Notes: generated by a model from the sequence alone, not told the origin. Numbered from the stretch's first letter, positions 53,226 to 61,406 are shown. The stretch is DNA of 64,000 nucleotides from Roseococcus sp. SYP-B2431 (GCF_004336745.1 NZ_SJXD01000022.1:310001-374000), one strand, 5' to 3'. Program-made: numbers and translations.

Positions 53226-53300
53226 CACGGGGGTTCCCATGATTTGTGCTGATGTGTGTACATAGCAACACAACCGCCTGTCCACCAGTGAGGGCCGGTC
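53226..53300 (-). promoter_or_regulatory. Putative operator/promoter of the toxin-antitoxin pair
   Basis: The 75 bases upstream hold an AT-richer stretch near 53248-53276 with TGTGT and ACACA half-sites eight bases apart, a layout used by ribbon-helix-helix repressors. No clear -35/-10 pair can be fixed. Confidence 0.35.
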
Positions 53301-53954
53301 TCAGCAGCTTCCGCAGGTCAGCAGCGGCTCGCCATGCGCCTCGCACATCGCCACGCCGGTCCCCTGCACCATCGAGTTCCGCCGCGGCGGAGTGGTCGCG
53401 GCCTGGCCCCGCAGGTTCACCTTGGCGTCGCCCAGCGCGCGGTTCATCTGGCGCAGATAGGCCATGATATCCGTCGGCTCCCAGCCGCCCCGCTTCGAGA
53501 ACCAGTCGACGCTCACCGTCTTCATCGCCTTGTCCGAGCCGCCGGCCCGCAGCGCGCGGATCACCGTGGTCGAGCAGTTCTTCTTGATCGTGTGGTAGCT
53601 CGCCTTCTCGTACTCGTAGCCCTTCCACCACAGGCTGATCTTGTTCGTGTCCAGCACGCCCTCGGCGATCTCGATCACGTCGTCTGCCGCCCGGCCCTCC
53701 TGATGGACATCGGCCTGCAGCGTCGGATTGCAGCGGTGCTTCACCTTGTAGACGTTGGTCGTGCCGATGAAGGTCCGCATGATCTTGGCGAGGGTGGGGT
53801 TCTTCTTGGCGTTCACCGTGTAGTTGCGCTCCTCGTCGTTCGAGGGCCACCAGGAGATATAGGCGCCGCCCTCGATCTGCAGCGAGGAATGGCCCCAGGA
53901 CGCGCCCTCGCCGCCCCGCACGTGGTCCCAGCAATAAACCCAAACCTTCGCCAT
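53301..53954 (-). CDS. Uncharacterised protein, possible permuted papain-like hydrolase with zinc-binding tail
   Basis: A 217-residue protein with no signal peptide (AKVWVYCWDHVRGGEGASWG at the start). H22 lies in SWGHSSLQIEGGAYISWWP and C127 in HTIKKNCSTTVIRALRAGGS; a histidine early and cysteine late, each in such hydrophobic settings, is the order of circularly permuted NlpC/papain enzymes. The tail has C204-x2-H207-x6-C214-x2-C217, a possible zinc knuckle. GGAGGG lies eight bases before the ATG at 53954. It is upstream of the toxin-antitoxin pair on the same strand. I do not recognise the family; the enzyme assignment is inference. Confidence 0.55.
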   Translation of the reverse strand: MAKVWVYCWDHVRGGEGASWGHSSLQIEGGAYISWWPSNDEERNYTVNAKKNPTLAKIMRTFIGTTNVYKVKHRCNPTLQADVHQEGRAADDVIEIAEGVLDTNKISLWWKGYEYEKASYHTIKKNCSTTVIRALRAGGSDKAMKTVSVDWFSKRGGWEPTDIMAYLRQMNRALGDAKVNLRGQAATTPPRRNSMVQGTGVAMCEAHGEPLLTCGSC

Positions 53955-54014
53955 TCGACTGCCCTCCAACCCGCTGGCCCTGGGGCCCGGCCGACACCTG
54001 ATGGTGGAAGAATG

Positions 54015-54060
54015 CCGAAGCTTCTCCCCGCCTGACAATCTGGTGGCGCCTATCGGGCGG
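54015..54060 (+). repeat. Possible diverged copy of the dispersed repeat
   Basis: Aligns with the right half of the copy near pdxA: GCTTC, then CGCCTG, then GGTGGCGCCTATCGGGCGG versus GGCGGCGCCTATCGTGCGG. Spacing agrees within a few bases. The left core is missing. Confidence 0.35.
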
Positions 54061-54075
54061 ATCGATCCGCCCGAT
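54052..54075. promoter_or_regulatory. Perfect 24-bp palindrome between the 53954 gene and argG
   Basis: Half-site ATCGGGCGGATC is followed immediately by its exact reverse complement. It lies 98 bases after the start of the minus-strand gene at 53954 and 144 bases before argG. It has no T-run, so an operator or recombination site is more likely than a terminator. Confidence 0.5.
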
Positions 54076-54218
54076 CAGGGCCCATCGCATGCCGCGGGAT
54101 GAAAGCGCCCCGCTGCCGCCCCGCTTTCGCAATCCCCGGGCCGCGCGGGGTTGCAGGGCCCACGATCCGCTGGCATCCAGCCCGCCTCTGACGAAAATTC
54201 CCCGAAAGGCTTCCGGAC

Positions 54219-55454
54219 ATGCGGGTCAAAGATGTGAAGAAGGTCGTGCTGGCCTATTCCGGTGGGCTCGACACCTCCGTGATCCTGAAGTGGCTCCAGA
54301 CCACCTATCAATGCGAGGTCGTCACCTTCACGGCCGATCTCGGCCAGGGCGAGGAACTGGGCCCGGCGCGCGACAAGGCGCTGCTGCTCGGCATCAAGCC
54401 CGAGAACATCTTCGTCGACGACCTGCGCGAGACCTTCGTGAAGGACTTCGTCTTCCCGATGTTCCGCGCGAACACGGTCTATGAGGGCCAGTACCTGCTG
54501 GGCACCTCCATCGCCCGCCCGCTGATCGCCCAGCGCCAGATCGAGATCGCCGAGCAGGTCGGCGCCGATGCCGTGTCCCATGGCGCGACCGGCAAGGGCA
54601 ACGACCAGGTTCGCTTCGAGATCGGCTACTACTCGCTGAAGCCGGACGTGAAGATCATCGCGCCCTGGCGCGAATGGGACCTCACCAGCCGCACCCGGCT
54701 GATCGAATTCGCCGAACAGAACCAGATCCCCATCGCCAAGGACAAGCGCGGCGAGGCGCCCTTCTCCGTGGACGCGAACATGCTGCACAGCAGCAGCGAG
54801 GGTAAGATCCTCGAGGAGCCCTGGGACGCGCCGGACGAGATGGTCTGGCAGCGCACCATCAGCCCGATGGACGCGCCCGATGTGGCGACCGAGATCACCG
54901 TCGATTTCAAGAACGGCGACGCGGTCGGCATCAACGGCGAGGCGCTGAGCCCGGCTACGCTGCTCACGAAGCTCAACGAGCTCGGCAAGGCCAACGGCAT
55001 CGGCCGGCTGGACCTGGTCGAGAACCGCTTCGTCGGCATGAAGAGCCGCGGCTGCTACGAGACCCCCGGCGGCACCATCCTGCTGCAGGCCCACCGCGCG
55101 ATCGAGAGCATCACGCTCGACCGCGAGGCCGCGCATCTGAAGGACAGCGTGATGCCGCGCTATGCCGAGGTCATCTACAACGGCTTCTGGTTCTCGCCCG
55201 AGCGCCGCATGCTCCAGGCCCTGATCGACGCCAGCCAGGCGAGCGTGGAGGGCACGGTCCGCATGAAGCTCTACAAGGGCAATGTGATCGTGACCGGCCG
55301 CAAGTCGCCGAAGAGCCTCTACTCGATGAAGCACGTGACCTTCGACGAGGACCAGGGCGCCTACGACCAGTTCGATGCGCAGGGCTTCATCAAGCTGAAC
55401 GCCCTCCGCCTGCGCCTTGGCGCGATGGCCGGCCGCAAGGGCGGGATGCTTTAG
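54219..55454 (+). CDS. argG: Argininosuccinate synthase
   Basis: ATP-dependent ligation of citrulline and aspartate in arginine synthesis, 411 residues. The ATP pyrophosphatase P-loop is [18 protein letters not shown], with [43 protein letters not shown] and [18 protein letters not shown] as family motifs. GAAAGG lies about nine bases before the ATG. The divergent upstream region carries a 24-bp palindrome. Assignment is firm. Confidence 0.97.
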   Translation: MRVKDVKKVVLAYSGGLDTSVILKWLQTTYQCEVVTFTADLGQGEELGPARDKALLLGIKPENIFVDDLRETFVKDFVFPMFRANTVYEGQYLLGTSIARPLIAQRQIEIAEQVGADAVSHGATGKGNDQVRFEIGYYSLKPDVKIIAPWREWDLTSRTRLIEFAEQNQIPIAKDKRGEAPFSVDANMLHSSSEGKILEEPWDAPDEMVWQRTISPMDAPDVATEITVDFKNGDAVGINGEALSPATLLTKLNELGKANGIGRLDLVENRFVGMKSRGCYETPGGTILLQAHRAIESITLDREAAHLKDSVMPRYAEVIYNGFWFSPERRMLQALIDASQASVEGTVRMKLYKGNVIVTGRKSPKSLYSMKHVTFDEDQGAYDQFDAQGFIKLNALRLRLGAMAGRKGGML

Positions 55455-55484
55455 TCTCGCCCTCAGACGCCGGGCGGCGGCTCC

Positions 55485-55563
55485 GCCGCCTTGGCTTCGC
55501 CGCGCCGCTGGCGTGTCGGCGGTCAAGTCGAGTGGGCGGCGCCGGCCGCGGTTGCGGCCGGAG
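55485..55563 (+). repeat. Dispersed intergenic repeat, copy between argG and the PaiB-like gene
   Basis: Cores CTTCGCCGCGCC (55495-55506) and TGGGCGGCGCC (55533-55543), followed by GCGGCCGGA near 55555. To its left GGCGGC and GCCGCC (55474-55490) form a hairpin just after argG. The element ends about 15 bases before the ATG at 55578. Confidence 0.65.
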
Positions 55564-55577
55564 ACGTGGAGGTTGCG

Positions 55578-56201
55578 ATGACTCTCTACAATCCTCCTGC
55601 CTTCCGCGAGGAGCGCCCCGAGGTCCTGCTCCGCCTCATGCGGCAGGCCGGGCTCTGCACCCTGGTCAGCAACGGCGCCTCCGGCGTGCCGGACGTCTCC
55701 CACCTGCCGCTCCAGACCGATGGCCACCGCGTCGTCGGCCATCTGGCGCGCGCCAATCCGCACTGGAAGGCGCTGCGCGAGGCGGGGAGGGCCATCGCCA
55801 TCTTCCCCGGGCCGCAGGGCTATATCTCGCCCAACTCCTATCCCTCCAAGGCCGAGCACCATCGCGTGGTGCCCACCTGGAACTACGAGGCGGTGCATGC
55901 CGAGGGGCCCGTCGAGATCGTGGAGGATGCCGCGCGCCTGCGCGAGATTGTCGCCGCCCTGACCGACCATCACGAATTCCGCAGCGCCCGACCCTGGTCG
56001 GTGAACGATGCGCCGGCCGAGTTCATCGCGAGTCAGCTCAAGGGCATCGTGGGCGTGGTGCTGACGGTTGAAGTCCTGACGGGAAAGCGCAAGCTCTCCC
56101 AGAACCGCAACGAGGCGGATCGCGAGGGCGCGATCGCCGGGCTCGGGGCGGAGGAGGCGGCGCTGGCCCAAGCTATGCGCGATGCCAGGGACGGGAACTG
56201 A
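55578..56201 (+). CDS. PaiB-like FMN-binding protein
   Basis: A 207-residue split-barrel flavin-binding protein of the PaiB (negative transcriptional regulator) family. It starts TLYNPPAFREERPEVLLRLM and carries GPQGYISPNSYPSKAEHHRV followed by VPTWNYEAVHAEGPVEI and LKGIVGVVLTVEVLTGKRKL, all family signatures. The ATG at 55578 follows GGAGG. PaiB was first described in Bacillus protease control; here a role in flavin or xenobiotic chemistry is as likely. Confidence 0.9.
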   Translation: MTLYNPPAFREERPEVLLRLMRQAGLCTLVSNGASGVPDVSHLPLQTDGHRVVGHLARANPHWKALREAGRAIAIFPGPQGYISPNSYPSKAEHHRVVPTWNYEAVHAEGPVEIVEDAARLREIVAALTDHHEFRSARPWSVNDAPAEFIASQLKGIVGVVLTVEVLTGKRKLSQNRNEADREGAIAGLGAEEAALAQAMRDARDGN

Positions 56202-56206
56202 CCAGC

Positions 56207-56968
56207 ATGGACATGGAACTGACGGGCAAGCGCGTCGTGATCACCGGCGCGTCCAAGGGGATCGGCTATGCTTGCGCCGAGGCCTTCGCGGCCGAGGGCT
56301 GCGACGTGGTGCTGGCGGCGCGCGCGCCCGATGAGGCCGCCGCCACGCTGCGCCAGAAATATCAGGTGCGGGTGGAGGCGGTGACGGTCGATCTCTCCAG
56401 GCCCGCCGACCGCGTGAGCCTGCACGAGATCGCCCGCGGCGCCGACATCCTCGTGAACAATGCCGGCGCCATTCCCTCCGGCAGCCTCTCCGTGCTGGAC
56501 ATGGAGACCTGGGAGCAGGCCTGGGCGCTCAAGGTCTTCGGCTATTTCCACCTGACCAAGCTCTTCCTGGCCGACATGCGGACGCGAAAGTCGGGCGTGA
56601 TCGTGAACATCATCGGCATGGCCGGGCGCGCCTGGAAGCACAACTACATCGCCGGTACCGCGGGGAATGCCGCGCTGATCGCCTTCACCTCGGCGGTCGG
56701 CGGCGAGGCGCAGGCGGATGGCGTGCGCGTCTTCGGCATCAACCCGGCGGCGACCCGGACCGGGCGCATGGAGACCCAGGCGCGGCAGCGCGCGGGCGTG
56801 ACGCTCGGCGACCCGGAGCGCTGGCGCGAGACCCTGACGGGCCTGCCGCTGGACCGGTCCATCGAGCCCAGGGAGATCGCGGAACTCGCTGTCTTCGGCG
56901 CCTCGCCACGCGGCGGCTACATCGCCGGCACGGTGATCGACGTGGATGGCGGCGGCTGGTTCAAGTGA
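56207..56968 (+). CDS. SDR-fold protein with altered catalytic residues
   Basis: A 253-residue short-chain dehydrogenase/reductase fold: cofactor loop TGASKGIG (residues 13-20) and NNAG (84-87) are normal. The catalytic set is not: the usual serine position reads Gly (NIIGMAG, 134-140), Tyr147 is kept in HNYIAGTAGNAAL, but the Lys four residues later is Thr151. The asparagine of the tetrad also seems replaced (ALKVFG). It may be a different reaction type or a non-reductase. It starts five bases after the PaiB-like stop and precedes a normal SDR gene. Confidence 0.85.
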   Translation: MDMELTGKRVVITGASKGIGYACAEAFAAEGCDVVLAARAPDEAAATLRQKYQVRVEAVTVDLSRPADRVSLHEIARGADILVNNAGAIPSGSLSVLDMETWEQAWALKVFGYFHLTKLFLADMRTRKSGVIVNIIGMAGRAWKHNYIAGTAGNAALIAFTSAVGGEAQADGVRVFGINPAATRTGRMETQARQRAGVTLGDPERWRETLTGLPLDRSIEPREIAELAVFGASPRGGYIAGTVIDVDGGGWFK

Positions 56969-57031
56969 GCCCCCTTGCCGGGCGTCCGAACCGATGAGCA
57001 CTCTTCCCCCATAACGAGGGGAGAGAGTTCC

Positions 57032-57784
57032 ATGGAGCTCAGGGGCAAGGTCGCGCTCGTCACGGGCGGCAATGGCGGGCTGGGGCAGCGCATCTGCCAC
57101 GCCCTGGCGCGCGAGGGCGCGCATATCGCCGTGGTCTATGCGAAGAGCAGGGACCAGGCCGAGGGCGTCGCGCGCGAGCTGGCCTCCAGCCACCAGGTGA
57201 ACGCCGCGGCCTTCGCCTGCGACCTCACGGATGGCGCGGCCGTGCAGAAGCTGGTCAGCGAGGTGGTGGCGCGCTTCGGCCGCATCGACATCCTCGTCAA
57301 CGACGCCGCCTACAACAAGGCGATCCCCTTCCCCGAGCTCGACGCCATGACCATGGAGGAATGGGACAAGATCCTGGACGTGAACCTCACCGGGCCGATG
57401 CGGCTGCTCAAGGCGGCCGGGCCCGGGATGAAGGCCCAGGGCGGCGGGCGGATCGTGAACATCTCCTCCGTCGCGGGCCTGGGGCCGACCGGCTCCTCGA
57501 TCGCCTATGCCGTTTCCAAGGCCGGGCTGATCCACCTGACCAAGTGCATGGCCGTGGCGCTGGCGCCCGAGGTGCTGGTGAACTGCGTGGCGCCCGGCCT
57601 GCTGGAAGGCACGCGCGCGACGGCCAATCTGCGGCCGGAGCAGGTGGAGCGCTCCGCCGCCGGCGCGCTGCTCAAGAAGGCGGCCGACAAGGACGACTGC
57701 GCCGACATGGTGGTGGCCATGTGCCGCACCGAGACCATGACGGGTCAGACCGTCGTCATCGATTCTGGCCGGATGTTTCACTGA
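57032..57784 (+). CDS. Short-chain dehydrogenase/reductase
   Basis: A 250-residue NAD(P)-dependent oxidoreductase with a complete active site: TGGNGGLG cofactor loop, LVNDAAYN, the catalytic Asn in VNLTGPM, Ser in IVNISSVAG and YAVSK (Tyr and Lys). ATG at 57032 was chosen because GAGGGGAGAGAG precedes it and the sequence begins MELRGKVALVTGG. Related to FabG-type reductases; substrate unknown. Probably co-transcribed with the altered SDR upstream. Confidence 0.9.
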   Translation: MELRGKVALVTGGNGGLGQRICHALAREGAHIAVVYAKSRDQAEGVARELASSHQVNAAAFACDLTDGAAVQKLVSEVVARFGRIDILVNDAAYNKAIPFPELDAMTMEEWDKILDVNLTGPMRLLKAAGPGMKAQGGGRIVNISSVAGLGPTGSSIAYAVSKAGLIHLTKCMAVALAPEVLVNCVAPGLLEGTRATANLRPEQVERSAAGALLKKAADKDDCADMVVAMCRTETMTGQTVVIDSGRMFH

Positions 57785-57853
57785 AATCACCGGGGCCCCT
57801 GCGCGGATTCCATCTGACTCCGCGCGTGACCCTCCATCCGGCGCCTTCGTGCC

Positions 57854-58144
57854 TTATTCGCGCGGCGGGCGGCGGACCCAGCCCCTCATGCGGTCGATCT
57901 TGCGGTTGCCCCACTCCATCGCCTTGTGCTCGCGCGCCTCGATGGTCGGCAGGAGGTGCGGCCATCTTCGGTCCACCACGCCCACGCTGCGCTGCGCCCA
58001 GGCATATTGGTCGCGCAGGATGAAGGTGCCGAGCGCCACGAAGATGAAGCCGGGCAGGATGGGAAGAACAAGGCCCACGGGGCCCAGGGCCAGGCAGCTG
58101 ATGCCGATGGCCTTGCGACGGAGACAGGGGCGGTACTCGATCAT
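57854..58144 (-). CDS. Small membrane protein, PGPGW/DUF454-like
   Basis: A 96-residue protein with two hydrophobic segments (AIGISCLALGPVGLVLPILP and GFIFVALGTFIL) followed by RDQYAWAQRSVGVVDRR and a basic C-terminal part. The layout of two helices with a P-x-L-P-G turn resembles the PGPGW putative transmembrane family. Function unknown. It converges on the SDR gene with 69 bases between. Confidence 0.65.
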   Translation of the reverse strand: MIEYRPCLRRKAIGISCLALGPVGLVLPILPGFIFVALGTFILRDQYAWAQRSVGVVDRRWPHLLPTIEAREHKAMEWGNRKIDRMRGWVRRPPRE

Positions 58145-58482
58145 CGCGCCAAAGATGGCGGCGCCGTCATCTCACTTCAAGCGAAATGGCAGGCTTCGGG
58201 GCGATGCGCCGGATTCCGAAGGAGGTCCGGATCTGCCCCCCGCGTTCCATGGTTGAGCCGCCGGACGGCTGGCGCATACGCGTCGTGTCCGGCATTCTCG
58301 GGCTGCGCGCGGACCTGGCGCAGGAGCATCCGACCGTGTCATGGGCCGCCCGGACTTCCGCATGCAGACCGGCCGCGAAGGGGTTGGCGCTAGACCCTCG
58401 CTTTGGCTCCGCCGCCCCCCGGACCGACGACATCGGCCTCCCCGCCATCCCGGGCGCTCCGGCGGCCGCCGAGCGATAGCCC
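58145..58482. other. Intergenic region before the DMT exporter gene
   Basis: 338 bases without a gene I can support. A weak open frame on the plus strand (58186-58479, 97 residues) has no recognisable domain, a proline-rich end and no clear ribosome site near its first ATG, though GAAGGAGG occurs inside it near 58218. No terminator, repeat copy or tRNA was seen. Confidence 0.4.
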
Positions 58483-59334
58483 TTGAAGCCTTCCACGCTC
58501 GGCATGGTGCTGATGGTCGGCGCCATGTTCGTCTTCGGCACGCAGGACGCCCTCTCCCGCTATCTGGCCGAAGCCTATTCGGTCCTGGGCGTGCTGCTGA
58601 TCCGCTACTGGTTCTTCGCGGGCTTCGTGATAGTGCGGGCGATGCGCGCGCCGTGCGGGCTGCGTCAGGTGGTCCGCAGCCACCGGCCGGTCCTGCAATC
58701 GCTGCGCGGGGTGATGCTGGTGGTGCAGGTCTGGATGATGGTGAAGTCCTTCACCCTGCTCGGCCTGGTCGAGGCGCATGCGATCTTCGCCTGCTACCCG
58801 CTGATCATCGCCGCCCTGGCCGGCCCCGTGCTGGGCGAGCGCGTGACGCTGCGGCGCTGGATCGCGATCGGCGCGGGCGCGGCGGGCGTGCTGCTCATCC
58901 TCCGCCCGGGCGCCGGCCTCTTCGCGCCGGCCTCGCTGCTGGTGCTGCTGGCCGCGCTGAACTTCGCCGCCTATGGCCTGCTGACGCGCGTCGTCGGCCT
59001 GCACGACCCGCCGGAGACCAGCTTCTTCTACACGGGCATGGCGGGCGCGGTCGCGATCACGCTGCCGGCGCCCTGGATCTGGGCGCCCATCGCCTTCCAT
59101 GACTGGTTCTGGATGGGGCTGCTCTGCCTCTCCGGCTCGATGGGGCACTACCTGCTGATCCGCGCGCTCTCGATCTCGGAGGCGAGCCGGCTGCAGCCGC
59201 TGGCCTATTTCCAGCTCATCTTCGCCTCGGCCGCCGGCGTGATCGTCTTCGGCGAGCACCTCCAGCCGCTGACGGTCGCAGGCGCGGCGCTGGTGGTGGC
59301 CGCCGGGCTGTTCAACCTGCGGGCGTCGCGTTAG
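58483..59334 (+). CDS. EamA/DMT-family transporter
   Basis: A 283-residue inner-membrane exporter with about ten hydrophobic helices and two EamA repeats (KPSTLGMVLMVGAMFVFGTQ opening the first; LLVLLAALNFAAYGLLTRVV the second). It ends with the usual ISEASRLQPLAYFQLIFASA and a final helix. The start is TTG at 58483, giving the standard N-terminus; an ATG at 58504 would clip seven residues. Substrate unknown; family members export metabolites and amino acids. Confidence 0.87.
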   Translation: MKPSTLGMVLMVGAMFVFGTQDALSRYLAEAYSVLGVLLIRYWFFAGFVIVRAMRAPCGLRQVVRSHRPVLQSLRGVMLVVQVWMMVKSFTLLGLVEAHAIFACYPLIIAALAGPVLGERVTLRRWIAIGAGAAGVLLILRPGAGLFAPASLLVLLAALNFAAYGLLTRVVGLHDPPETSFFYTGMAGAVAITLPAPWIWAPIAFHDWFWMGLLCLSGSMGHYLLIRALSISEASRLQPLAYFQLIFASAAGVIVFGEHLQPLTVAGAALVVAAGLFNLRASR

Positions 59335-59379
59335 CGCCCGATCCGTGGAGGCGGCACGCCGAAGCGGTGAACCGGCCGC

Positions 59380-60111
59380 TCAAGCCTTCAGCATCGTCGC
59401 CAGGGCCGGCGAGAGGCCGGAGGTGATCCGGCCCGCCGGCGCGGCATAGCTCCCGCTCTTCGGCTTCGGCAGCTTCAACGTCACCAGCATCTCGCAGAGC
59501 TTCACGCCGCAGGCCATGCCGTCCAGCAGCGGCACCGCCGCCTCCGGCTGCAGCCTCTCGCCCATCCCGGCCAGCGCCGCGCCGCCGAGGATCACCGCAT
59601 CCGCCCCTTCTGCCACGGCCCGCGCGATCCCGCCGCTCACCTTGCGCGCCACGCCTTCGGGGTCGCGCACCGTCTCCTGCGGCGTGGCATCCACGCTCAC
59701 CAGCGAGGCGAGCCGCGAGGACAGCCCATGCGCCGCGATCCGCTCGCGATAGGTCTCCACGCTTCCGAAGGTCACCAGCCCGAAGCGGCCGCCCAGCAGG
59801 CAGGCCGCGAAGCAGGCCGCCTCCGTCATGCCGACGACGGGGCAGGGCATCAGCTGCCGCGCCGCCTCCAGCGCCGTGTCGTGGCTCACCGCCAACAGCA
59901 CCGCGTCCACCTTCCCCGCATGCGCGGCCAGGAGCTCCAGCAGCGCATGTCCGGCCACGATGTTCTCCGCGCGCGTGGAGATCACCTCCGCGCCGAAGCG
60001 GGGCGTGGCGGCGACGATCTCCGTGTCCGGCGCGGCGGCGGCGCGCGCGGAGGCCGCGCAGAGCTGCGTGATGGCCTCGGTGGTGTTGGCATTGGCGACG
60101 AGCAGACGCAT
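59380..60111 (-). CDS. Asp/Glu/hydantoin racemase family protein
   Basis: A 243-residue protein with the racemase fold: RLLVANANTTEAITQLCAAS at the start, then LLAVSHDTALEAARQL, PVVGMTEAACFAACLLGGRF, GLVTFGSVETYRERI and AVILGGAALAGMGERLQPEA. The two cysteines that usually act as acid and base are not obvious: the first motif has AVSHD where many have a cysteine and the second reads GGAA rather than GCAG. It may therefore be a divergent racemase or another isomerase. The start at 60111 is the only good one; it is divergent from the M20 peptidase gene. Confidence 0.8.
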   Translation of the reverse strand: MRLLVANANTTEAITQLCAASARAAAAPDTEIVAATPRFGAEVISTRAENIVAGHALLELLAAHAGKVDAVLLAVSHDTALEAARQLMPCPVVGMTEAACFAACLLGGRFGLVTFGSVETYRERIAAHGLSSRLASLVSVDATPQETVRDPEGVARKVSGGIARAVAEGADAVILGGAALAGMGERLQPEAAVPLLDGMACGVKLCEMLVTLKLPKPKSGSYAAPAGRITSGLSPALATMLKA

Positions 60112-60153
60112 CCTGGTTCCCTTCACGACCGCCGCATCTGAAAGAGGAAGTTC

Positions 60154-61284
60154 ATGGAAGCCAAGCTCGACCTGCCCTTCGACGCCGAGGAGATGCTGGC
60201 CGGCCTCCGCACCTGGGTCGAGTGCGAGAGCCCCACGCATGACGCCGCCGCGGTGAACCGCATGATGGCGCTGGCGGGGCGGCACCTCGCGATCATGGGC
60301 GCGAGCGTGGAGACCATCCCCGGCCGCATGGGCCTCGGCGACTGCGTGCGCGCGCGCTTCCCGCACAAGAGCAGCGAGCCCGGCATCCTCGTCCTCGCCC
60401 ATCTCGACACGGTGCATCCGGTCGGCACGCTGCAGAACGGCCTCGCCTTCCTCCGCGAGGGCGACAAGGCCTATGGCCCCGGCATCCAGGACATGAAGGG
60501 CGGGACCTACCTCGCCATCGAGGCCATCCGCCAGCTCGCCATGGCCGGCATCGCGACCTCCAAGCCCGTCACCGTCCTGCTGACCTGCGACGAGGAGATC
60601 GGCAGCCCCTCCACGCGCGACCTGATCGAGGCCGAGGCCGCGCGCCACTCCATCGTTCTGGTGCCGGAGCCCGCGCGTCCCGATGGCGGCGTGGTGACCG
60701 GCCGCTACGCCATCGCGCGCTTCAACCTGCGCACCACGGGCCGGCCGAGCCATGCCGGCGCCCGCCTCGGAGAGGGCCGCAGCGCCATCCGCGAGATGGC
60801 CAAGCAGATCGTCGCCATCGAGGAGATGACGACCGAGGCCTGCACCTATTCCGTCGGCGTCATCCATGGCGGACAATGGGTGAACTGCGTGGCGACCTAT
60901 TGCGACGCCGAATCGCTCTCCATGGCCAAGCGCCAGGAAGACCTCGACGCGGCCGTCGAGAAGATGCTGTCGCTGAAGGCGAGCGGGAACGACGTGCAGC
61001 TCGAGGTGAAGCGGGGCGTGACGCGGCCGGTCTGGGAGCCGGACGGCAAGGTCCTCGCGCTGCACGCCATGGCGGAATCCATCGCCGGGCGCCTGGGCTT
61101 CGGCCTGCCGCACCAGTCGGCCGGCGGCGGCTCGGACGGCAACTTCACCGGTGCCATGGGCATCCCGACGCTGGACGGGCTCGGCATCCAGGGCGCCCTC
61201 GCCCATACGCTCGAGGAGCATGTGCAGGTCAGCAGCATGGTGCCGCGCGCCAAGCTCTTCGCCGGCCTTCTGCAAAGCGTCTAA
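60154..61284 (+). CDS. M20 family metallopeptidase (glutamate carboxypeptidase-like)
   Basis: A 376-residue binuclear zinc hydrolase of the CPG2/ArgE clan. Metal and catalytic residues are visible in LVLAHLDTVHPVG (His, Asp), GPGIQDMKGGTYLA (Asp), LLTCDEEIGSPSTRD (Glu-Glu), LVPEPARPDGGVV (Glu) and GALAHTLEEHVQ (His). The dimerisation domain lies around residues 185-290. AGAGGAAG precedes the ATG. It is divergent from the racemase-like gene with 42 bases between, suggesting joint use in peptide or N-acyl amino-acid breakdown. Confidence 0.9.
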   Translation: MEAKLDLPFDAEEMLAGLRTWVECESPTHDAAAVNRMMALAGRHLAIMGASVETIPGRMGLGDCVRARFPHKSSEPGILVLAHLDTVHPVGTLQNGLAFLREGDKAYGPGIQDMKGGTYLAIEAIRQLAMAGIATSKPVTVLLTCDEEIGSPSTRDLIEAEAARHSIVLVPEPARPDGGVVTGRYAIARFNLRTTGRPSHAGARLGEGRSAIREMAKQIVAIEEMTTEACTYSVGVIHGGQWVNCVATYCDAESLSMAKRQEDLDAAVEKMLSLKASGNDVQLEVKRGVTRPVWEPDGKVLALHAMAESIAGRLGFGLPHQSAGGGSDGNFTGAMGIPTLDGLGIQGALAHTLEEHVQVSSMVPRAKLFAGLLQSV

Positions 61285-61406
61285 CGATAGGAATACCCTA
61301 TTAGGAATATAGGTTCTTCTAGCTAACGCCTATCGAAGACGGGCCGGTATTCCTTCTCTCGCCGGCGGAGCAACGGGCTCCGCCAACCGAGAGAGGAACC
61401 GCCGCC
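61285..61406. other. AT-rich, repeat-bearing leader region before the 61407 gene
   Basis: AGGAATA occurs twice (near 61289 and 61302), CCTAT and ATAGG flank a seven-base loop, and CGATAGG near 61284 pairs with CCTATCG near 61328. The first half is strikingly AT-rich for this genome. It probably holds the promoter of the small secreted protein gene. GAGAGAGGAA precedes the ATG. Confidence 0.45.

Noticed and set aside
58186-58479. 97-residue plus-strand frame before the DMT gene
   Set aside because: No domain, proline/alanine-rich end, no ribosome site at its first ATG; kept only as a note on the intergenic region.
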